In this document: in pieces, positions 17,103-26,550 of the stretch
Layout of the letters: each line of letters starts with the position of its first letter
How positions within the stretch are numbered: the stretch's first letter is position 1
Assembly: GCA_004014935.1 (NCBI GenBank)
Contig: CP025322.1
Coordinates: 2,604,001 to 2,668,000 of the forward strand
Direction of reading: 5' to 3'
Source: Saccharomycopsis malanga
Taxonomy: Eukaryota > Ascomycota > Saccharomycetes > Ascoideales > Saccharomycopsidaceae
Length of the DNA stretch: 64,000 nt
Translations under genes and position numbers: made by a program
Notes under the pieces: generated by a model
What the model was told of the DNA's origin: nothing
Database searches by the model: none
Seen by the model: the letters and a program-made list of their open reading frames with translations, nothing else

Positions 17103-19319
17103 CTAGGCCTTCAATTTATAACCTTTTCCTGGGATGAGTTCCAATTTTTCCTCGTCCACCAAATAATTCAAATAATCCACCAATTGTGATTCTGTGCAAG
17201 AATAATTCAACTCCTTTGGCACCACCATCATCAAAAAGCTTTGGATTTTGGTCTCGGTCATGGATCCAAAGTTGGTTAGCATACCGTTGATGAATGGCAA
17301 GTAAATACTCATTTTTTTGAAGCGATCCAGTTCTTTTTCGTCTGTTTGCTGGTCAAAGGTTCCAGATTCCGCCGTTGCTTGTGCTGGTGCTGTTTGGTCT
17401 TGTATTTCCAAGACTTTGTAACGATCTGGTTCGTATTCTTTCAAGATTCCATGTTTGATCCAATAATTGATTGCGTTTCTGGCCAAAGTTTCGTCCATTT
17501 CGGTCAGTTTCTGCAATTCGGCAAAACTCAACGTCTTGTTGGCTCCATCAAACTGCGAGATCACCGTAGCCACATGCGGCTCAACGCTAAACTCTTTGGT
17601 TCGGTCTTTTAGCTCCAACTCCAACCGTACGGTGCCTAGAGCATGGAGCACCTGGATCTTGCGTCCTTTTTTGATCTGCTCAAACGCTGCCTGGTACGCG
17701 AGCCACTGCTGCTGTGCCTGTGGAGGCGGCTTGAACGTCGTCTGCTTGTTCGCTTGCATGAGCTCTGCGGGCCAGAAAAGATACGACACCACTGTGGCGT
17801 GGAAGTTGGCTGCTAGCTGCGCAGACCTGCCGTGGACAGCGCTGTTGAGCTGCTGTGATTCCAACATGTCGCGCACCATCACGTCCAAACTGTCAAACTC
17901 GGCGCTGTTGTCAAACTTGGCCTTCAAAACATTGAGTTTCGCGACAATCCCGGCCACATTGTAGTTTTCCGCGCTTATCAACTGCGTGGAGAAGTGTTTG
18001 AGGAACTCGTTGATGAAAAACGCCTTGGAATCGAACAACGAGACCACGCACTCCACAATATCGCCCACCCTGTGCCGTTTGAAGTCCGGGAGCGCGTCGA
18101 TCGGGTCCGGCGTCCACAGCTCGGTGTTTCCGGGGCATCGGTGCGGCTCGGGCCGGTCGGCCGCCGCCGCCGCCGCCGCCGCTCCGAGCTCCTCCGACAA
18201 CTGCGCAAGCTCGCTGGTCCCGCCAGAGTCGAGCAAGCCGCCGACTACGTACCGGATGGTGTCGCTACGTTCTTTCAAATACCGCCGGATTGGCCGGCAC
18301 ACCTTGTCCAACAACACGCCCGTGGGGTCGATGCCGAGGAAGCTCTTGATGACCGCAATGTAGAGCTTGATGATGTCCACCGTGTTGGCGCCTGGATGCA
18401 ACTGCGTGTGCCGGAGCGTCTCGCTGAACGACGCGACCAAAAACGAGCGCTGGGCCTCGGTTTTCAAGCACTTTCGGATCTCCGCCACCGCCCCGCGCGA
18501 CCGCGGATACGCTGCAACAATCCCGAGCAACTCCGAGATTCGGAGCTTCAACAACTGGTTGCTGCACATCTCCGCCAATGTCCGCAAAACACCCTCGGAG
18601 CCCTCCGCAAACGGCTCCCGACTCGCTCTGTACACCTCCGCCAACCGTCTGACCACCTCCGCCTCGAGAAACTGCTCGTTGTCCTCGAAAAACCGGCCTT
18701 CGGCCCACTCCCCGCCATATTGCCTCACTTGCTGCTCCAAACGCCTCTTGGTCACCACCGCTGCTACATATCGTACTGTGCTGGCCATCCCTACGTCCGC
18801 CAACACGCTACAGTGCCTCAACAAGGTCTCAAACTGTCCCGCGGCCTCGCTGAACATCTTCTCCCCGAAAAACTGCTCCAACTGCTCTACAAATAAGCCT
18901 CCGGTCAACCTCTGCCGTACCAAGGCATTCACCGCGCCCTGAAACTTACAAAACAGCCCGGCCGGCAACTTTACAACCCCCAACGGCCTCTCGTACCTCT
19001 CCTTGACCGCCTCTACGTTCTTTAACATGCTCTCTACACCGTCTTCCTCCAAAAGCCGCTCCCCATGCTCAAAGAAATCCCGTCTCACTACATCAATATA
19101 CGCCCCCACAAGCCGCCACCCGTCCCGCTCAACATTCTTGAGCGCTATCACAACCTCCTCTGTAGGCTCTTCTTCAAAATCAAACTCTTCTAGCCATTTT
19201 ATCACAATAATCCAACTGTTTTCTTCACTCTGGCTTCGTTTCCGTCCATTTGGCTCCTCAACCGTCGAAAAAACTTCCAAAAACCCGCTTTTCCTAATCC
19301 CGCCATCCATTTCTATCAT
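17103..19319 (-). CDS. APC2: anaphase-promoting complex subunit 2 (cullin-like)
   Basis: A 738-aa cullin-homology subunit of the APC/C ubiquitin ligase, which with the Apc11 RING protein drives ubiquitination of securin and cyclins. Diagnostic stretches are HPGANTVDIIKLYIAVIKSF, CRPIRRYLKERSDTIRYVV, LWTPDPIDALPDFKR, and DIVECVVSLFDSKAFFINEF, followed by the cullin beta domain and the C-terminal winged helix (TESQLVDYLNYLVDEEKLEL). S. cerevisiae Apc2 is 853 aa; the shorter length here is nearer to metazoan size. A poly-Ala run (about residue 383) is encoded by a GCC/GGC run at 18160-18185. The gene is much more GC-rich than its surroundings. Start: the ATG at 19319 (a second ATG lies at 19310). 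Confidence 0.95.
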   Translation of the reverse strand: MIEMDGGIRKSGFLEVFSTVEEPNGRKRSQSEENSWIIVIKWLEEFDFEEEPTEEVVIALKNVERDGWRLVGAYIDVVRRDFFEHGERLLEEDGVESMLKNVEAVKERYERPLGVVKLPAGLFCKFQGAVNALVRQRLTGGLFVEQLEQFFGEKMFSEAAGQFETLLRHCSVLADVGMASTVRYVAAVVTKRRLEQQVRQYGGEWAEGRFFEDNEQFLEAEVVRRLAEVYRASREPFAEGSEGVLRTLAEMCSNQLLKLRISELLGIVAAYPRSRGAVAEIRKCLKTEAQRSFLVASFSETLRHTQLHPGANTVDIIKLYIAVIKSFLGIDPTGVLLDKVCRPIRRYLKERSDTIRYVVGGLLDSGGTSELAQLSEELGAAAAAAAADRPEPHRCPGNTELWTPDPIDALPDFKRHRVGDIVECVVSLFDSKAFFINEFLKHFSTQLISAENYNVAGIVAKLNVLKAKFDNSAEFDSLDVMVRDMLESQQLNSAVHGRSAQLAANFHATVVSYLFWPAELMQANKQTTFKPPPQAQQQWLAYQAAFEQIKKGRKIQVLHALGTVRLELELKDRTKEFSVEPHVATVISQFDGANKTLSFAELQKLTEMDETLARNAINYWIKHGILKEYEPDRYKVLEIQDQTAPAQATAESGTFDQQTDEKELDRFKKMSIYLPFINGMLTNFGSMTETKIQSFLMMVVPKELNYSCTESQLVDYLNYLVDEEKLELIPGKGYKLKA

Positions 19320-19564
19320 CTTGAGCCGCTTTTACAATCAATTATTACACCTCTTTGCTACTTTTTGTCTGCTTAATCTGAGCCACAACCATATATTATA
19401 TTCATATGTTATACTCTATCAAAATCAATGGCCCGCCCAAATGGTACATGCATGTTACCCGGTGGCGACGTGACATTGTTGTTTACTATTTACTCATTTT
19501 GGTATTTTCAAAATAAACACAAAATCACATTCATGACACAAAACCAACCTCACTTTACCTGTCA
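19320..19564. other. APC2 upstream DNA
   Basis: The APC2 promoter region, with ACCCGGTGGCGACGTGACATTG at 19457-19478 and a TCACGTGA palindrome at 19562-19569. No gene is seen. Confidence 0.4.
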
Positions 19565-19830
19565 CGTGATAGCGCAAGTATCACGTTTTTGAGCGTATTG
19601 ATGCAGAATTCTACGTTATTTAACATATGGAAGCGTCAAGCTACATGATGGCGCAAGTATCGTTCTTTCCAGCGTATTCTTGCAGATTCCTACATTCTTT
19701 AACATATGGAAACGTCAAGCTACATGATGCGGGACAACATGACAACGTGACACACACAACACCATAATATCATGCAGGGACACACAACACCAATAGTATC
19801 ATGCATATGCACCACACCAATAGTATAGCT
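19565..19830. repeat. two direct repeats in an intergenic region
   Basis: A roughly 78-bp unit occurs twice (about 19568-19650 and 19650-19730), with shared words GCGCAAGTATC, TTTAACATATGGAA and CGTCAAGCTACATGATG. Three shorter units with CACACAACACCA and ATAGTATCATGCA follow at about 19748-19828. Confidence 0.8.
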
Positions 19831-20083
19831 ACTCAAAGCCCTCTTCAATTTCATCCTGACTCTTTTTTTTTACCCAAATCACCTAGTAATAGGTCTTGTT
19901 TACAAAAATGATACACCAAGTTAAAAGAAAGAAAAAAAAAACTATAGACAAGACTGGTAAAACATTACCCAGATACGCAAAGCATCTTCATGTCAGGACC
20001 GATAGGGTCCCTACGTCGCAATGCAGGGATTTCCTTTATATAAGTATCCAACGCGTGCGGTATGTAATATAAACGGTGCATTC

Positions 20084-20214
20084 ACATTTTGCATTTTGCA
20101 TTTTGCATTTTGCATTTTGCATTTTGCATTTTGCATTTTGCATTTTGCATTTTGCATTTTGCATTTGCATTTTGCATTTTGCATTTTGCATTTTGCATTT
20201 TGCATTTGCATTGC
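20084..20214. repeat. heptanucleotide array (TTTTGCA)n
   Basis: About 18 units of TTTTGCA run in tandem with only two units one base short. The spurious long ORFs across it on both strands come from the repeat. Confidence 0.97.
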
Positions 20215-21440
20215 AGAAAAGACCCTGCATGAGCCGGAGCTCATAACAACAATATATACCAGTACAGTGGATTATAATTATGTGCATATCACACATTGCG
20301 TCGCATATTTACGTACATATCATACTCTTCTTACATATTCTTGCAGAATACCATTTCAACGGGTCAATGCAGCCCTTGCGTTTCGGGATATTTTCGCCTC
20401 TTACAGCACGAATGTATAACAAATCCCTTTATAAGAGGGACATGAGCCAAACTCAAGTGAGCGGTGCCGCCATTTTGGTGTATACATACAATTACATAAC
20501 GTCACGCTTATATTCAGTAAACTGGAATTTTTAAGCACCAAAAGTACTGTCAGTATATGAATATCCCTTTATAATTGCAACAAAGTATGCAAGCTAACAG
20601 CCGGACACCAAACATTCACTTCCTTACACCATTTTGAGTCCATGTAGGCTCATGCAATTTTCCAAACCCCCAGGTTTTTATCAATCAGTCGGTCAAACTG
20701 ACCAAATAAAATAGATTGATCAAGTCCAATTTTTTGTCAAGTGTTTTTTTTATGAAAAAAAGCGTTTTTGAAAAAAAAGTGGTGAAAATAATCAAAGAAA
20801 AAACATGGTATTTCAGACTAAATTGGGTCAAACTAGGCTTCCATGACATGGCATGAGCATATTGTGTTGCATGACTAGCTTGAATAGTTATTTGGCTTTG
20901 AATCTTGGAAGTTTACAGCAATATAAGCCATATTTTGGCATTTAACAACAAGGGGATACCCTTGACGATATTCATCGGAATTTACCCACAGTCACGTGTG
21001 ACTCTCATATCGTAAGGAAACTTGTGAAAACGGTGTGTGAGTGTGGGGGTGTTTTCCCAATCTGTCGAACATGTGGGGTTATATATGGGCAGTCTGAGTT
21101 TTATGATAAGAACATCCCTTCAACGTGTAATAGAGATGGTAAAATGAGACAAATGGTAGTGCAAGTTTTTAGTAAGGATTTTGGGATTATTTGCAGTAAT
21201 TATTTCAACGTATATGTTGGCAGCATTGTTTTCTAAGTTACATTTTGAAGTGAATTGGTACATCATTTGTAGATGTCTGGAAACAAAACTAAAGCGTAGG
21301 TAAAAGTAGTAGAATAGCAATATCATATATTTTGAGCCCAGTATGTATTTGTATATACGCTCTAGGGTCTTGGATAATAAAGAAGGTATCAAAAAAGCTT
21401 CGTGATGTACTGATAATCGTAAAATAGGGCATTGCTGCTG
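20215..21440. other. gene-poor AT-rich region
   Basis: Lies between the heptamer array and SINE fragments. A palindrome AGTCACGTGTGACT sits at about 20991-21004, and poly-A/T stretches with AAAAAAAGCGTTTTTGAAAAAAAAG at 20755-20780. I see no gene, tRNA or clear promoter; an origin or centromere here cannot be supported from the sequence. Confidence 0.4.
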
Positions 21441-21442
21441 AA

Positions 21443-21512
21443 CACTGGGCTTTCTTCACTGGGTTTTACCGAGTCTTTTGGGACATGGCACGTATTGTCG
21501 TCTATAGGGGCG
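21443..21512 (+). mobile_element. SINE 3'-module fragment
   Basis: CACTGGGTTTTACCGAGTC, then GGGACATGGC: the module that precedes the tail in full copies. Confidence 0.6.
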
Positions 21513-21640
21513 TGTATCATTGGTGGAGAACTCATATGTGCTTCTAGTCCTATGGTTTTATTGACTAGTTGTGTTTTTAGCCGTTCAATACATATCACTT
21601 TTAATATCACAATATCCTAATTCAGACGGTAAGTTATATA

Positions 21641-21705
21641 TCTCGCTGGGCAGGATTGCTCAGTGGTTAGTGCTTTCGACAAGGAGAAACGACCTATGAA
21701 TTGAA
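21641..21705 (+). mobile_element. SINE 5'-end fragment
   Basis: CGCTGGGCAGGATTGCTCAGTGGTTAGTGC, then CTTTCGACAAGGAGAAACGACC: hairpin and A box (TTGCTCAGTGG), with the body lost. Downstream, 21706-22020 is a degenerate repeat of TCAAATATTCTTC / AATTGATCAAA words with no gene. Confidence 0.6.
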
Positions 21706-22309
21706 ATATTGTCAAATATTCTTCAAAAGCTAATAAACTTGATTTAATCACTCAAAAAAGTGAAACTTTTATCAAATATCCTCTTAAATTAACAAAATTA
21801 AACAAGCCTGTGGAATTATTATGCGATATTCTTAATAGATTGATAAAGATAATCAAAAAAGTAAGGTATCAATCAAATATTCTTCAAAAATTGATCAAAT
21901 TGATCAAAAAAGTAAATCACTTATCAAATATGCTTCATAAATTGATAAATTGAAACAAATATGTGGAACTACTGAGATTTATTCTTCAAATTAATAAAAC
22001 TAATCAAAAAAGGAGGGCTTTCACCAATAAAACATGTAACCAAATATTAACAACAAAATAGTACAAAAAGCCCAATATCCATTACACACTGCTCGAGACA
22101 GTATAACAGTATATTGTAACCCCAAATAAAACCTGCAAAAAGCTTGTGCAACTAATAAAATATACAAATGAATGAACAGACTAATAATAATGGGCAGACA
22201 ATCGGCCAGCGAATAATGTAAATCGACTTGTGAAATGCGTATTGTTCACATTTTACAAATCCTTTACTAACGGACTCAATTAAAATCCTCACAAGTGCTA
22301 TAAATCAAA

Positions 22310-22335
22310 GCCACTGGGCCAGATGGCTCAGGAAA
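22310..22335 (+). mobile_element. SINE 5'-hairpin scrap
   Basis: GCCACTGGGCCAGATGGCTC matches the hairpin of the SINE and nothing downstream does. Confidence 0.45.
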
Positions 22336-22468
22336 ATGCACTTCATACTCTTTTACTAACAAAATTGCAATACAAATCTAAACATTTTACAGAAAACTAC
22401 GCAAATATCTCAAAACAAACGCAAATACATCATACCTTTCCAAAAAAAACATAATCTATATCATTGGC

Positions 22469-22777
22469 TCAAGCACATCCACCACGTAAAGTCAATACCA
22501 AATGAAGAAGCGTTCCTTCTTCAATCCCAGACTCCGTGATGGTCTGGTCGTCATTCAACTGTCTACCGTTATGGATAAGACGCTGTTGAGCAGGCGGAAT
22601 TCCTTCCTTCTCCTCCATATACTCTTTTACCCTTTCAATGGTGTCGGTAGGCTCTACATCCAACGGAACTTCTTTACCTGTAAGAGTCTATCGTGAAAAA
22701 ACTGTCAGAACGAGCAATTCTTCACAAACATAGAACATACATAGCTCACATACCTTTATAGTTACTTGAATTGCCAT
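22469..22777 (-). CDS. RUB1: RUB1, ubiquitin-like modifier (NEDD8), two exons
   Basis: The spliced product is 80 aa: exon 1 is 22754-22777 (MAIQVTIK) and exon 2 is 22469-22687 ([16 protein letters not shown]...). The 66-nt intron has GTATGT donor, CTGAC branch and ATAG acceptor. It is a ubiquitin fold with [20 protein letters not shown] and ends [10 protein letters not shown], so a two-residue tail must be removed by a Yuh1-type hydrolase to expose Gly-Gly. Rub1 is attached to cullins through Ula1-Uba3 and Ubc12, helped by Dcn1, which is encoded in the same window. NEDD8-type features are the TLTGKE start and Ala at the position before QQRLI. It is divergent with MTQ2. Confidence 0.96.
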
Positions 22778-22914
22778 CTTGTCGGTCCAATTTCGATTTT
22801 GTTTGCACTCCCAAAGGACTTCAAATTCATCTCTCCAGTATATAAACTTGTACTACTATCACCACCGCCACACCACCACACCCCCTCTAAAATACTTGCT
22901 GCTCTCAGTCATGT

Positions 22915-22930
22915 GGTACTCACGTGACCC
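22915..22930. promoter_or_regulatory. CACGTG site in the RUB1-MTQ2 divergent promoter
   Basis: TCACGTGA at 22920-22927 is a perfect E-box palindrome of the Cbf1/Pho4 type. It sits in the 263-bp shared promoter. Confidence 0.5.
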
Positions 22931-23040
22931 ATGCGTCGAAGCACATATGCACTATCAGTTATTATTTTTGTTTTTGTGGTCTTTGAGAAGAGAAAAAAAA
23001 AGATTATTGAATCACATAAGCGCTGTAATATAGATCAGCT

Positions 23041-23757
23041 ATGTTCCCTACGCCTGACTATCAAGCTGATTTCAACAGATTATATGAGCCTGCTGAGGAT
23101 ACCTATGTGCTCTTAGATACCTTAGAAGAGCAGAAGCAGGAATTACTTTCCCATTTTGCAACCTATGGGATTTTAGCGCCAATATGTGTTGAAATAGGCA
23201 CCGGTACAGGCATTATCACCACCTTTTTACAGCGAAATATACTAGGGAACAATGCATTTTATTTGACAACCGACCTCAATAACTATGCTTGTACTACAAG
23301 TTTGGAAACAAGCAAAATGAACAAATTAAGCGCCAGCGAGTCTGTTGTTATTGATACCATGCAATGCAATTTGACTTCTCCCTTAACCAAACAGGGTGTG
23401 GATTTACTCATATTCAATCCCCCCTACGTGCCGAGTGAGCAAGTTCCTAATATCGCTGATATTCAGAAAATTGATCAAGATAACAATCTTCTAGTGGATT
23501 TGGCGCTATGCGGTGGCAAAGACGGAATGGTCATAACAAACAAGGTCTTGGATAACTTGGATAATACATTATCCGAAAACGGGTTGGCGCTCATACTATT
23601 TTGCGCCAGAAATAAACCAAATGATGTTGTTAAACAGTTTCAACTTGATAGCGAGGCGGAAAATGGCGCTCATAGATGGAATATTCAGCAGGTCTTTCTT
23701 CGAAAAGCTGGTTGGGAAGAGTTGTCTGTTTGGAAATTCCAAAAGATTAAAAGTTAA
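23041..23757 (+). CDS. MTQ2: eRF1 glutamine methyltransferase catalytic subunit
   Basis: A 238-aa class I SAM methyltransferase of the HemK2/N6AMT1 family that, with Trm112, methylates the Gln of the GGQ motif of translation release factor eRF1. It has the family N-terminus YEPAEDTYVLLDTLE, the SAM-binding VEIGTGTGIITTFL near residue 58 and the catalytic NPPY (FNPPYVPSEQV) near residue 128. Length and order match yeast Mtq2 (221 aa). The ATG at 23041 gives MFPTPDYQADFNRLYEPAED, matching the known start. The gene ends 150 bp before the tRNA-Ser(CAG) gene. Confidence 0.94.
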   Translation: MFPTPDYQADFNRLYEPAEDTYVLLDTLEEQKQELLSHFATYGILAPICVEIGTGTGIITTFLQRNILGNNAFYLTTDLNNYACTTSLETSKMNKLSASESVVIDTMQCNLTSPLTKQGVDLLIFNPPYVPSEQVPNIADIQKIDQDNNLLVDLALCGGKDGMVITNKVLDNLDNTLSENGLALILFCARNKPNDVVKQFQLDSEAENGAHRWNIQQVFLRKAGWEELSVWKFQKIKS

Positions 23758-23907
23758 TCTAGATACTTCCTTTCTAAGCTACCAACTATTGATAAAGAGA
23801 GAGAGAGAGACCCGTCCTATGGGGTGGGTTCACCCTTTGAATCATTTCCTTTGCCATGTACCTTTGAGAAAAATTAATTTTCCGGTCCGCAGCAATGTGG
23901 CCCAGTT

Positions 23908-24005
23908 GATACAGTGGCCGAGTTTGGTTAAGGCGCCGCCCACAGAACTTTTAGGTTTGTTAGGCGCTGGGATTTCCCTCGCAGGTTCGAATCCTGTCTG
24001 TATCG
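23908..24005 (+). tRNA. tRNA-Ser(CAG), decodes CUG as Ser, with 15-nt intron
   Basis: A class II tRNA. Acceptor GATACAG pairs with CTGTATC, with discriminator G. D-arm GCC/GGC; anticodon stem CCGCC/GGCGC (one C-C mismatch at its base); variable arm GGG-ATTT-CCC; T-arm GCAGG-TTCGAAT-CCTGT. With an intron at 23947-23961 after position 37, the anticodon is CAG at 23943-23945, and ACAGA pairs with the intron's TTTGT as expected of a tRNA intron. A long variable arm plus G discriminator indicates serine. Position 33 reads A rather than the near-universal U. The acceptor, D-stem and T-arm closely resemble the tRNA-Ser(GCT) at 62531. A T-run terminator follows. The intron boundaries are inferred. 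Confidence 0.85.
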
Positions 24006-24399
24006 TTATTTTTTTTGTATTTTTTTTTAATTTTCCTTTATATTATAGAAATCCACACTGTTTAAAATATTGTTGAACTTTTAAAAAGTTGTAAGTTATT
24101 CCAAAGTAGAATTGATTGTGTTTAGACAAGTTGAAGATATTATGGTTGATGAAAAAGGAACCAGTAGTGAGTTTTGAGGATAGCTCATTACTGAACGCCC
24201 AAAATTAACAAAAAGCGTTGATTAAAGCTACTCAGTGTAATTTACGAACAATAGTTTACAATAGTCAGCCTTGTATATCAAATATTTACTCTAATCAATG
24301 TGGTTTGTAATAAGAAGCTTGTATTTTTAGTTGTAGGAGAATATTTTTAATGAATGACAAGATTACAGGCAAGAATGGCAATATTTGAGCAACTTGGAG
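24006..24399. other. intergenic, no gene recognised
   Basis: The tRNA terminator, then AT-rich DNA without repeats or ORFs. Confidence 0.4.
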
Positions 24400-24960
24400 G
24401 TATTCAAAGGGTAAACTATTTGGAGAGTTAAAGTTTTGAAAGTTAAACTATTCAAAGGGTTTAAAGAATAATCAAAGGATTATTTAACCAGATATTAAAA
24501 GGACTATTTTACCAATAGTTGAAAGGATTATTTCAACAAAAGGTTTATCTAACCAGTCATCAAATGGTTTACTTAACCAATTATTAAAGGATCATTTTAC
24601 CCAATATCAAAGGATTTATCATATTTATTAACAAAAGGAATATTTCATCAATATTTAAATGATTATTTTAACCAATTATCAAAAGGATTATTTCACCAAT
24701 TCTTTAATGATTATTTTAATCAATTTTTGAAAGAATTATCTGAACAATTATTTAATTAATCACAAAAGGTATATTCAACCAATTATTAAAGGTTTATTCA
24801 ACCAATTATTAAAGGTATATTTAACCAACTATTAAAGGTTTATTTAACCAATTAAAAAAGGCTTATTTAACCAATCATAAAAGTGTTTATTAACCCATTA
24901 GAAAAAGCTTATTCAACCAATTAAAAAAGCGTTTATTAACCCATTATCAAAAAAGGTATC
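24400..24960. repeat. degenerate tandem repeat 3' of FAL1
   Basis: Around 20 imperfect units built on AACCAATTATTAAAGG and TTTATT words, with a period of about 25-35 bp. It ends within 12 bp of the FAL1 stop codon, so it forms the FAL1 3' region. Confidence 0.8.
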
Positions 24961-24971
24961 TAACAATTCTA

Positions 24972-26162
24972 TTACATAACCTCATTGATATTAACCGGCA
25001 TCTCTTCGATTTGGATACTGTAATACAGTTCTATATCATGCAAATCCTGAATGTCCTGCTGGGTGACAAAGTTTATAGCCACGCCTTTTCTACCAAATCT
25101 TCCTGATCTACCAATTCTGTGGATATAATTCTCTTTATCGGTAGGCAAGTCATAATTGATAACCAAAGAGACCTGCTGGACGTCAATGCCTCTTGCCCAA
25201 ACGTCGGTGGAGATCAAGACTCTGGAATTACCCAATCTGAAGTTATTCATGATTTTGTCTCTCTCGTCCTGCTTCATGTCCCCGTGCATAGATACAATGG
25301 TGAAGTTTGCTTCTCTCATTTTGGCAGCCAACCAGTCGACTTTCTTTTTGGTATTGCAGAATATAACAGCCTGGGTGATTGTCAAGGAGTCGTATATATC
25401 GCACAATGTGTCAAACTTCCATTCTTCCTTGTCCACGTCCACATAGTACTGTTTGATGCCTTCAAGGGTGATTTCCTCTCTCTTGACCAAGATCTTGACC
25501 GGATCTGTCATGAATTTCGACGTCATCTCCAACACATCTTTGGGCAAAGTGGCACTCACCACCACTACCTGCGTGCCAGGAGGCAAGTATCTATAGATCT
25601 CGTAGATCTGCTGCTTGAAGCCTTTGGAAAGCAACTCGTCGGCCTCGTCCAAAACGAGAATCTTGATCTGTCTGGTGTTCAAGTTGCGTTTCTTGATCAT
25701 ATCACACACTCTTCCCGGAGTCCCGCTGATAATATGCTGTCCTCTGGCCAATTTCTTTACATCTTCGCCCACATGTGTCCCACCGATACACGCATGGCAC
25801 TGGATATTCATAAAGTCGCCCAAGGACTTGGCCACGTTCTGGATTTGGGTAGCTAGCTCCCGAGTAGGCGAAAGAACTAATGCCTGGCAGTCTCTCACTT
25901 TAGGGTCCAAAACCTCCAAGATGCCAATCGAAAACGTGGCTGTCTTGCCTGTTCCAGACTGCGCCTGTGCTATTGTGTCTCTGCCAGAAATGATTTGCAT
26001 AATGGCTCGAGACTGGATGGCTGAAGGTGCCTCGAACCCATAACTATATATGCCTTTCAACAACTCATCCTTGAGATTCATCTCTTCAAACGTCGATATC
26101 ACCTCAACCTTCCTGGACGTTGAAAACTCCAAATCATTGTCCACTTCTCTATCAAAATCCAT
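24972..26162 (-). CDS. FAL1: DEAD-box RNA helicase Fal1 (eIF4A-III-like)
   Basis: A 396-aa DEAD-box ATPase of the eIF4A-III/Fal1 group, needed for 18S rRNA maturation in the nucleolus in yeast. The motifs are complete: Q motif ([12 protein letters not shown]), [10 protein letters not shown], Ia PTRELA, Ib [58 protein letters not shown]. The C-terminus [12 protein letters not shown] is typical of eIF4A. WARGIDV points to Fal1/eIF4A-III rather than translation eIF4A. Start: the ATG at 26162. RRPE and PAC-like sites upstream agree with a ribosome-biogenesis role. Confidence 0.95.
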   Translation of the reverse strand: MDFDREVDNDLEFSTSRKVEVISTFEEMNLKDELLKGIYSYGFEAPSAIQSRAIMQIISGRDTIAQAQSGTGKTATFSIGILEVLDPKVRDCQALVLSPTRELATQIQNVAKSLGDFMNIQCHACIGGTHVGEDVKKLARGQHIISGTPGRVCDMIKKRNLNTRQIKILVLDEADELLSKGFKQQIYEIYRYLPPGTQVVVVSATLPKDVLEMTSKFMTDPVKILVKREEITLEGIKQYYVDVDKEEWKFDTLCDIYDSLTITQAVIFCNTKKKVDWLAAKMREANFTIVSMHGDMKQDERDKIMNNFRLGNSRVLISTDVWARGIDVQQVSLVINYDLPTDKENYIHRIGRSGRFGRKGVAINFVTQQDIQDLHDIELYYSIQIEEMPVNINEVM

Positions 26163-26221
26163 ATCCAAAAATATCCACTCACTCTACAAGTTTTACCACT
26201 TTTACCTGCTATTCATCCAAA

Positions 26222-26249
26222 CTCATCTCATCAATGAAGAAATTTTTCA
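26222..26249 (-). promoter_or_regulatory. FAL1 promoter: PAC-like and RRPE sites
   Basis: On the minus strand TGAAAAATTTC (26239-26249) is an RRPE, followed by overlapping GATGAG words (26222-26232), the core of PAC. This pair marks ribosome-biogenesis genes. It lies 60-90 bp before the ATG. Confidence 0.7.
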
Positions 26250-26426
26250 CTATTACTGGACTTTTCATGCAGCTCGTGCAGGATGACGCATATACTTGCA
26301 TACTCTTGCTATCCAGCCTCTTTTCTAATCTAGTTCTAACTGGCTCGTTTTTTTGGCCAAGTTGTGTCTTAGGCAGTTATAATTGCCTAACAGGATTGAG
26401 GGTATGAAGTTTATTATTATATATTG

Positions 26427-26548
26427 GCCACAGGGCCATTTGGTGAGAATATTATGATGGAAATCATTGGGTTTTACCAAGTCCTTTTAGACATGGGCGT
26501 ATATACGAAACTGATATGTAATGGGCTTGAGAAATAATATTATTATAA
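26427..26548 (+). mobile_element. SINE copy with deleted middle
   Basis: GGCCACAGGGCCATTTGG head, then TTGGGTTTTACCAAGTCC, GCGTATATACGAAACTGAT, GTAATGGGCTTGAG and ATT tail. The A/B-box interval is deleted. It abuts the mitochondrial-like insert. Confidence 0.8.
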
Positions 26549-26550
26549 CG

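Noticed and set aside
17994-18942. Long + strand ORFs across APC2 (up to 300 aa)
   Set aside because: Shadows of the GC-rich APC2 coding strand; no recognisable domains.
20011-20419. ORFs of 77-132 aa over the heptamer array on both strands
   Set aside because: They arise from the TTTTGCA repeat, whose 7-bp period keeps all frames stop-free.
19320-22468. Centromere or replication origin in the gene desert
   Set aside because: AT-richness and repeats alone are not diagnostic, and no point-centromere or known ARS motif could be recognised.
23908-24005. tRNA-Leu reading of the class II tRNA
   Set aside because: The discriminator is G rather than the A of tRNA-Leu, its arms match the local tRNA-Ser(GCT), and CTG codons fall at Ser sites.
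23908-24005. CUG-Ala decoding as in Pachysolen
   Set aside because: tRNA-Ala is a class I tRNA without a long variable arm, and the conserved CTG positions are Ser in homologues.
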